NCBI GenBank assembly: GCA_003561495.1
Contig: PWWM01000064.1
Location: 1 to 18,964, forward strand
Origin: Gammaproteobacteria bacterium
Lineage (GTDB): Bacteria; Pseudomonadota; Gammaproteobacteria; Xanthomonadales; Wenzhouxiangellaceae
Reading direction: 5' to 3'
Length of the DNA stretch: 18,964 nt
A program made the position numbers and the translations under genes. Positions within the stretch are counted from its first letter, which is position 1, and each line of letters opens with the position of its first letter. The notes beneath the pieces were generated by a model. It had not been told where the DNA came from and made no database searches. It saw only the letters and a list, made by a program, of their open reading frames with translations. Shown piece by piece: positions 13,911 to 18,964 of the stretch.

Positions 13911-14648
13911 TCAGCTCTCGACGCCCTCCCCGGCTGTCGCATGCAGGCCGCATTCACGGGTCAGGCCGAAGAACCGGGCCTGGTCAGGGTGAGCGATGTC
14001 CTTGAGTGCCCGGGTGGTATGCCAGTCACCGACTGAAACATAGCCCTGATCACGCAACGGATGGTAGGGCAGTCCGTGGCGGACCAGGTATCGATGGACA
14101 TCACGGTCAGTCCAGTCGGCAATCGGATGGATCTTGTAGCGTTGCCACTGGCAATCGACCCACCGAACCCGCTTTCGCGTGTCCGACTGGCCGCGCCGGA
14201 TTCCGGAAAACCAGCTACCGACCTGCAGCTCATCCAGCGCTCGCTGCATGGGTTCAACCTTGTTGTCACGGTTGTAGCTGTTGATGCCGGCCAGCCCCTG
14301 CTCCCAGCGTTTTCCGTAGCGGGCTTCCTGCCAGGCCGGACTGATCTCGGCCCGGAAAATCTTCAGGTTGAGATTCAGTCGCTCGCTCAGATCATCGGCA
14401 AACCGGTAGGTTTCGGCAAAGTGATAGCCAGTGTCGATGAAGATGACCGGGATGCCGGGCGCAACCGAGTTGACCAGGTGCAGCATGAGCGCGGCCTGGA
14501 TGCCGAAGCTGGATGACAGCACATGCTCACCCGGCAAATGACCCAGCGCCCATTCCACCCGTTGCTGGGCCGAGTGGGCATCGAGACGCTCGTTGATGGC
14601 GCCCAGATCGTTCCCCGCAGAATGAATCGTGGCCGCCTGGCAACTCAT
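13911..14648 (-). CDS. cysH: Phosphoadenylyl-sulfate (PAPS) reductase
   Basis: Reduces PAPS to sulfite and PAP using thioredoxin or glutaredoxin, in the cytoplasm. The 245 residues match the E. coli length. The P-loop-like SSSFG is at 45-49, followed by IQAALMLHLV. IDTGYHF is at 71-77. The catalytic Cys233 sits in the C-terminal ECGLH. The only other cysteines are at 3 and 166, so the CC and CxxC pairs that bind an Fe-S cluster in APS reductases are absent; this is the PAPS-specific type. That implies a cysC (APS kinase) elsewhere in the genome. Its ATG overlaps the cysI stop (ATGA), and it is the last gene of cysJIH. Confidence 0.97.
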   Translation of the reverse strand: MSCQAATIHSAGNDLGAINERLDAHSAQQRVEWALGHLPGEHVLSSSFGIQAALMLHLVNSVAPGIPVIFIDTGYHFAETYRFADDLSERLNLNLKIFRAEISPAWQEARYGKRWEQGLAGINSYNRDNKVEPMQRALDELQVGSWFSGIRRGQSDTRKRVRWVDCQWQRYKIHPIADWTDRDVHRYLVRHGLPYHPLRDQGYVSVGDWHTTRALKDIAHPDQARFFGLTRECGLHATAGEGVES

Positions 14649-16321
14649 CCGGCGTTGACCTCTCGTCCGCGCCCAACCGGCGCGATGACCCGGCTTCGCA
14701 CCAGAAAATCCCCGAAGCGTTCTTCCTGCCGACGGCCCGATGCAAACTGCCCGAACAATTGATCGATGCGAGCCAGGATGTCGGCCTCGCCGACATTGTC
14801 CCGATCCAGGCGGTTCAGGCGCGTGCCGTCAAAGGCCGCACCCAGGTAAAGGTTATACCGACCTGGCGCCCGGCCCACCAGCCCGATTTCGGCCAGGTAG
14901 GGACGCGAGCAACCGTTCGGGCAACCGCTCATGCGCACCGTGATCGGTTCCTTGCCAATACCGTGGCGATCAGCCAGCTCCTCGATCCGGGTCACCAGAT
15001 CGGGAAGATAGCGCTCGGCCTCGGCCATGGCCAGACCGCAACTGGGCAAGGCCACGCAGGCCATGGAATTCTTTCGGATCGCCGAAGGACCGTGCTCCTG
15101 ATCCATTGCAGCGCTGGCCAGCAGGCGATCCACGGCCTCGCGCTCGCTTTCGATAACACCGGCGACCACCAGGTTCTGGTTGGGCGTCAGGCGAATATCG
15201 GATGCATAATCATTGGCAATCGTCTTGAGTGCGGCGCGCACGTTCGGGTTCAGGCGGCCGTTCTCCACAAACACCGTCAGTTGCCAGCGACCATCACGCA
15301 TGCGCTGCCAGCCGTAGAGATCGCCGTTGCCTACGAATTGATAGGGGCGCGGCGCAGCCAGCTTGACCTGCGAGCGGCTCTCCAACTCGGACACAAGCCA
15401 TTCCAGGCCGCGATCCTCAAGGGTGTACTTGAAGCGTGCGCGTTTGCGATTTTCCCGATTTCCAAAGTCACGCTGAATGGTCACCACCGCCTCGGCGATG
15501 GTCAGCAAGTCTTCGGGCTCGATAAAGCCGATCACATCGGCCAGGCGCGGAAAGGTGTCCGGCTCACCATGACTGCAACCCATGCCGCCGCCGACCGTGA
15601 CGTTGAAGCCAAGCAACTGGTCACCCTCGGCGATGGCGATGAATCCGAGATCCTGGCTGAACACATCGATGTCGTTGACCGGCGGAATGGCGATCCCGGA
15701 TTTGAACTTGCGCGGCAGGTAGGTCTTGCCATAAATCGGTTCATCCTCGACCTCGCTACCGGCCACTTTCTCACCCTCGATCCAGATCTCGCGATAGGCG
15801 CCGGTGCGCGGCGTCAAGTGATCACTGAGCCGTCGTGCCCAGTCCAGTGCCGCGGCGTGCACTGGCCCCGCCTCGGGCTGGACATGGCACATGACATTGC
15901 GATTGACATCGCCACAAGCGGCCAATGAGTCCATCAGCACCGCATCGATGGTCCGGATCAGTCTCGGCAGATCCTCCTTGGCGACACCGTGAAACTGCAC
16001 GGCCTGACGCGTGGTGAGGCGAATGGTGCCATTGGCGACCTCATCGGCCAGCCGGTCCAGCGCCAGCCATTGTTCCGGCGTGATCACCCCACCCGGCACC
16101 CTGACCCGGATCATGAAACTGTAGGCCGGTTCCAGGCGCGCCTCGCGGCGGGTTTCGCGCTGATCCCGGTCGTCCTGCTGGTAGATGCCGTGGAATTTGG
16201 TGATCACGGTGTCAGCCTCGGCCACGGCGGCCGTAGTCGGATCTTTGAGACTGATCGCCAATGTGCCCCGCAGGGCGCGACTGTCGGCCTTGATCTTTTC
16301 CACATCCAGGTGCGCGGCCAT
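14645..16321 (-). CDS. cysI: Assimilatory sulfite reductase (NADPH), hemoprotein beta subunit
   Basis: Six-electron reduction of sulfite to sulfide on a coupled siroheme-[4Fe-4S] centre, as the partner of CysJ. Length is 558 residues (E. coli 570). The cluster cysteines are Cys422 and Cys428 (CVALPSC) and Cys467 and Cys471 (CPNGC), exactly the C-x5-C and C-x3-C spacing of the family. RLTTRQAVQFHGV (101-113) and YLPRKFKSGIAIPP (201-214) are siroheme and substrate-side segments. The two-fold repeated nitrite/sulfite reductase halves are intact. The start codon shares one base with the cysJ stop (TGATG), and the stop overlaps cysH, so the operon is coupled throughout. A siroheme synthase (cysG) is not in the window. 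Confidence 0.98.
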   Translation of the reverse strand: MAAHLDVEKIKADSRALRGTLAISLKDPTTAAVAEADTVITKFHGIYQQDDRDQRETRREARLEPAYSFMIRVRVPGGVITPEQWLALDRLADEVANGTIRLTTRQAVQFHGVAKEDLPRLIRTIDAVLMDSLAACGDVNRNVMCHVQPEAGPVHAAALDWARRLSDHLTPRTGAYREIWIEGEKVAGSEVEDEPIYGKTYLPRKFKSGIAIPPVNDIDVFSQDLGFIAIAEGDQLLGFNVTVGGGMGCSHGEPDTFPRLADVIGFIEPEDLLTIAEAVVTIQRDFGNRENRKRARFKYTLEDRGLEWLVSELESRSQVKLAAPRPYQFVGNGDLYGWQRMRDGRWQLTVFVENGRLNPNVRAALKTIANDYASDIRLTPNQNLVVAGVIESEREAVDRLLASAAMDQEHGPSAIRKNSMACVALPSCGLAMAEAERYLPDLVTRIEELADRHGIGKEPITVRMSGCPNGCSRPYLAEIGLVGRAPGRYNLYLGAAFDGTRLNRLDRDNVGEADILARIDQLFGQFASGRRQEERFGDFLVRSRVIAPVGRGREVNAG

Positions 16322-18093
16322 CAGTAGACGTCCTTCTGGTAGCGACCTTGCGCGGCCATTTCATCCAGCCGGGCCTCGGCTGTTTCACGATCCAGTCCAC
16401 CTTGCCCGGTCAGCACCTGGACCAGCGCCTCATGCACATCGGCCGCCATGCCCTGGCCGCTGCCGCAGACATACACGCCCGCCCCTTCTTCCAGCCAGGC
16501 ATGCACTTCGCCGGCCTGTTCCAGCAGCCGATGCTGCACGTAGCACTTCTCGGCCTGGTCCCTGGAAAAGGCCACCGAAAGACGATGCAATGCACCCCAC
16601 TTGAGATGCCGCTGCCATTCGAGCTGGTAGAGAAAATCGGTTCGCCGATGCTGCTCACCGAAGAACAGCCAGTTGCGACCGCCATGGCCCATCGCCTGGC
16701 GATGTTCGACAAAGGCCCGGAAAGGCGCCACCCCGGTACCAGGACCAATCATGATGATGGGCTGGTCCGCATCCTCCGGCAATCGAAAACGCGGGTTGGC
16801 TTCGACATAGACCGACACGCGTTCGCCCGGTTGGGCCAGCCGGGTCAGTTGCCAGGAAGCCACCCCGGCCCGCAGGCGAGCATTCTTGCCTACGCCACCC
16901 TCGAGCTTGACAGTCAGATGGATTTCATCCTCGTTGACCAGTGGGCTGGAGGCAATCGAATACAGACGCGGCGAAATGCCGCGCAACATGCCCACCAGGC
17001 TTTCGGCATCCAGTTCCATGGGGACTTCCCTGAGCACATCGATGACCTGCCGCTGCTCGGCCCAGTGCTGGAAAGCATCGCGATCGGCCAGGATTTCGCT
17101 CAAGCCCGAATGACCGCTGATCTCAGCCACGGCCTGGACAAAGGGGCGCACCACCTGGGTCAACTCCAGTCCGGTGGTCAACCAGTCTTCGAGACTTTGG
17201 CGCTTGCCATTACGCTCCACCTCGGACTCGGCATCCAGACCGGTGACCTCGAGAATTTCCTCAACCAATTGCCGATCATGCCGCGGCCACAGTCCCAGCG
17301 AGTCGCCGGGCTGATACTGAAGTCCACTGCCCTCGATAGCCAGGGCCAGGTGAGAAACGCTCTTGTTCGAAGGCGTAACGGTCAAGGGAGAGACTTCCAG
17401 CACTTCGGCCTGGAAGGGATTGCGCCGGTCATACGCTGCAACCTGCGCGGGTCGAACCACCTGCAGATGGGGTCCCTGGACCTGATCGGTCAGCAAATCC
17501 TTGAACGCGGCCAGGGCCTCATCACGCCAGGCATCCTCGGCCGGCTCGAAATCCACATCCACTTCCCGGCAGTCGAGCAGACGCGTTGCGCCTAAAGCCT
17601 CCAGCACCTGGTCAAAATCACGGCCAGTCTGACAGAAATCTGGATAGGAGGAATCCCCGAGGGCAAAGATCGTGTAGTGCAGCTCATCCAGCCGAGGCGC
17701 TCGCTCGGAGTGGAGCAACTGGTGCAAGGCCTTGGCGTCGGCCGGTGGATCGCCGTCGCCATGGGTGCTGACCACCAGGATCAGATGGGAAACCTTGGCA
17801 ATTCGACGTGGCTGAACCTCGGACAAGCTGCCCAGATCAACGGCATGTCCCGCCTGCCGTGCGGCCTCGGCCAAACGCTGGGCCACACCACGACCATTGC
17901 CGGTTTCCGATCCATACCAGATGGTCAGCGACTGTCCCGTGCGGGCCTCGGGTGCGGCAGCCGGTTTGCCACCGGCAGCGGCCAAGCCGGCCAGAAATCC
18001 GGCGGCCCACTGCAACTGGTCGGCCTCGAGCTCTGCAGCCAGGCCTTCCAGGCGCTGTTGCAATTGTATCTGGTCACTGACCTGGGGCAGCAT
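16321..18093 (-). CDS. cysJ: Assimilatory sulfite reductase (NADPH), flavoprotein alpha subunit
   Basis: Passes electrons from NADPH through FAD and FMN to CysI. The 590 residues match the family (E. coli 599). After an N-terminal helical segment of about 55 residues comes a flavodoxin domain with WYGSETGNG (59-67), STHGDGDPP (109-117) and ALGDSSYPDF (144-153). The FAD domain has RLYSIASSP (376-384) and GVASWQL (410-416). The NADPH domain has GPGTGVAPFRAF (450-461), the KCYVQHRL motif (516-523), YVCGSGQGM (541-549), and the typical terminal RYQKDVY. It is the first gene of cysJIH. The ATG at 18093 has a weak ribosome site. Its upstream gap of 137 bases holds an AT-rich patch that may be the promoter or a CysB-type site. 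Confidence 0.98.
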   Translation of the reverse strand: MLPQVSDQIQLQQRLEGLAAELEADQLQWAAGFLAGLAAAGGKPAAAPEARTGQSLTIWYGSETGNGRGVAQRLAEAARQAGHAVDLGSLSEVQPRRIAKVSHLILVVSTHGDGDPPADAKALHQLLHSERAPRLDELHYTIFALGDSSYPDFCQTGRDFDQVLEALGATRLLDCREVDVDFEPAEDAWRDEALAAFKDLLTDQVQGPHLQVVRPAQVAAYDRRNPFQAEVLEVSPLTVTPSNKSVSHLALAIEGSGLQYQPGDSLGLWPRHDRQLVEEILEVTGLDAESEVERNGKRQSLEDWLTTGLELTQVVRPFVQAVAEISGHSGLSEILADRDAFQHWAEQRQVIDVLREVPMELDAESLVGMLRGISPRLYSIASSPLVNEDEIHLTVKLEGGVGKNARLRAGVASWQLTRLAQPGERVSVYVEANPRFRLPEDADQPIIMIGPGTGVAPFRAFVEHRQAMGHGGRNWLFFGEQHRRTDFLYQLEWQRHLKWGALHRLSVAFSRDQAEKCYVQHRLLEQAGEVHAWLEEGAGVYVCGSGQGMAADVHEALVQVLTGQGGLDRETAEARLDEMAAQGRYQKDVY

Positions 18094-18165
18094 GCGGGCA
18101 TCGATTCCAATTCAAGACTGTGCATCAGCCTAGCCAGCAATGCTTCGGAACTGAACGAATCGCTT

Positions 18166-18180
18166 GTTATAACCTTATAT
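18166..18180 (-). promoter_or_regulatory. AT-rich patch, candidate promoter of cysJIH
   Basis: Minus-strand atataaggttataac is the only AT-rich run in the 137-base gap before cysJ. It offers TATAAG or TTATAA as a -10 and contains the palindrome GTTATAAC. No convincing -35 lies at standard spacing, which would fit an activator-dependent cys promoter. CysB sites are too degenerate to call by eye, so this is a low-confidence lead. Confidence 0.35.
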
Positions 18181-18230
18181 CGCCTCCCACCATCGCAACC
18201 ACAGGACGGCCAAAGCGCCACCGAGGCGTT

Positions 18231-18964
18231 TCAGTCCTGCGACTCGGCCGCTTCAAACCGATCATGGAAGACCGGATCATCATCCGGGTCGGATTCGACT
18301 TCAAGCGTGACCGTGACGACCACTTTAGGCTGAGCAGGGTCATTGGTTTCTATGCACAACCGACCGTCGTATGTACCGGGATCCAGTTCGTCGGCATCCA
18401 CCATCACCGTGATTTCATCAGCCTGATCGGGGGCTACCACGCCCTCGTCTTCCGACACACTCAGCCAGGCCACGTCGGATGGCGCCAGGCAAGCCGAGCC
18501 GCCGGTTCTGAAACCACGGATGGTCCAGTTGGCCGCCAATGCCGGGTTGGCGTCCTCGATCAAACCGACAAAGCCGGCGTCACTCAAGTCGGGCGGATCA
18601 CCGGCCGCACCGTCGGTAAAGTTAAAAGCCAGCCATGAACGTTGCTGAGACGCTGAGGCATCACGAATGGCAGGGAAATAATCTTCCCGGGTGCTGCGGT
18701 TGACCACGCCAATCAGTACATCACCATGTTCCGCGGTAATATCGGGTGGCTCGGGCAACATGACCGACTCGAATCCGACGCTGGAGCCAACCGTCAAGCC
18801 CGTGATGACAGCCAGCAATTCGATATTTCCCAGCGGATCCCCATCCGGCGCACTCCATACATAGACGTCGTATTCGTCCCCTTGTTCCACGTTGCCATTG
18901 CCCGGGGCCCAGCCGACTTGAACTTCCTCCAGCGAGAAAGGCAATTCCAGAAGGCCTGGCGAGA
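18231..18964 (-). CDS. Secreted or surface protein with Ig-like (BACON-type) domain, C-terminal part
   Basis: The frame is open to the right edge, so the N-terminus is missing; about 244 C-terminal residues are visible. The first part (EEVQVGWAPGNGN...YDVYVWSAPDGDP) resembles a jelly-roll-like region found in secreted proteases and adhesins of this group. About 80 residues before the end lies a beta-sandwich repeat: DVAWLSVSEDEGVV, DADELDPGTYDGRLCIETNDP and VVVTVTLEV. That order (WLSVS, LxPGTYxGxLCIxTNDP, VxVTLxV) is the classic bacterial Ig-like/BACON pattern. The protein ends DPVFHDRFEAAESQD, like the IFxDGFE tails of secreted Lysobacterales and Wenzhouxiangella proteins. It is very acidic, as expected for an exported protein of a halotolerant species. 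The catalytic part, if any, is outside the window. Confidence 0.75.
   Translation of the reverse strand, partial: SPGLLELPFSLEEVQVGWAPGNGNVEQGDEYDVYVWSAPDGDPLGNIELLAVITGLTVGSSVGFESVMLPEPPDITAEHGDVLIGVVNRSTREDYFPAIRDASASQQRSWLAFNFTDGAAGDPPDLSDAGFVGLIEDANPALAANWTIRGFRTGGSACLAPSDVAWLSVSEDEGVVAPDQADEITVMVDADELDPGTYDGRLCIETNDPAQPKVVVTVTLEVESDPDDDPVFHDRFEAAESQD

Noticed and set aside
14759..15928. Plus-strand open frame of 389 codons
   Set aside because: Exactly antisense to cysI, whose motifs are complete. The product has no recognisable domain.
16348..17595. Plus-strand open frame of 415 codons
   Set aside because: Antisense to cysJ. The frame stays open because of the high GC third-position bias of cysJ.
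18210..18230. Terminator after the secreted-protein gene
   Set aside because: The hairpin has only a 4-bp core (cgcc/ggcg) with a bulge and no T-run.

Overview
The window reads as ordinary chromosomal sequence from a GC-rich gammaproteobacterium. The best guess is the Lysobacterales/Wenzhouxiangellaceae neighbourhood. The basis is GyrA with E. coli residue numbering around its active site, cysJIH order, a PAPS-type CysH, and a secreted protein ending in a DPVFHDRFE tail like the 'IFxDGFE' tails I recall from that group. The placement is inference. I see no tRNA, rRNA, CRISPR array, phage module or intact insertion sequence. No gene-free stretch exceeds about 225 bases. Gene packing is tight, with many 1-4 base stop/start overlaps.

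Layout, left to right. The 3' end of a glycine-cleavage P-protein gene (gcvP, +) faces a small multi-spanning membrane protein (-), with a 12-bp hairpin between them. Then come gyrA (-) and a divergent membrane-anchored GDPD-family phosphodiesterase (+), followed by a TraB/PrgY-family membrane protein (+). A 184-bp nested palindrome separates that gene from a five-gene minus-strand operon: trpS, a FAH-family hydrolase, two dissimilar crcB (Fluc fluoride channel) genes in tandem, and a small three-helix membrane protein. The first four genes overlap by 4 bases at each junction.

Beyond trpS lies a gap with a purine-rich heptamer array. Then comes a RuBisCO-like protein (+) whose 3' end overlaps by 17 bases the last gene of another minus-strand cluster: fbp, a small membrane protein, an SGNH/GDSL hydrolase and a PH-domain membrane protein. 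Upstream of fbp is the assimilatory sulfate reduction operon cysJ-cysI-cysH (-). At the right edge is the 3' part of a secreted protein with an Ig-like domain.

Functional themes. cysJIH carries out PAPS to sulfite to sulfide. The trpS operon couples a housekeeping gene to fluoride export and an acylpyruvase-like enzyme. The fbp cluster links gluconeogenesis to probable envelope proteins. The most unusual items are the RuBisCO-like protein, with a Gln where the third Mg ligand of RuBisCO should be, the asymmetric crcB pair, and the nested palindrome.
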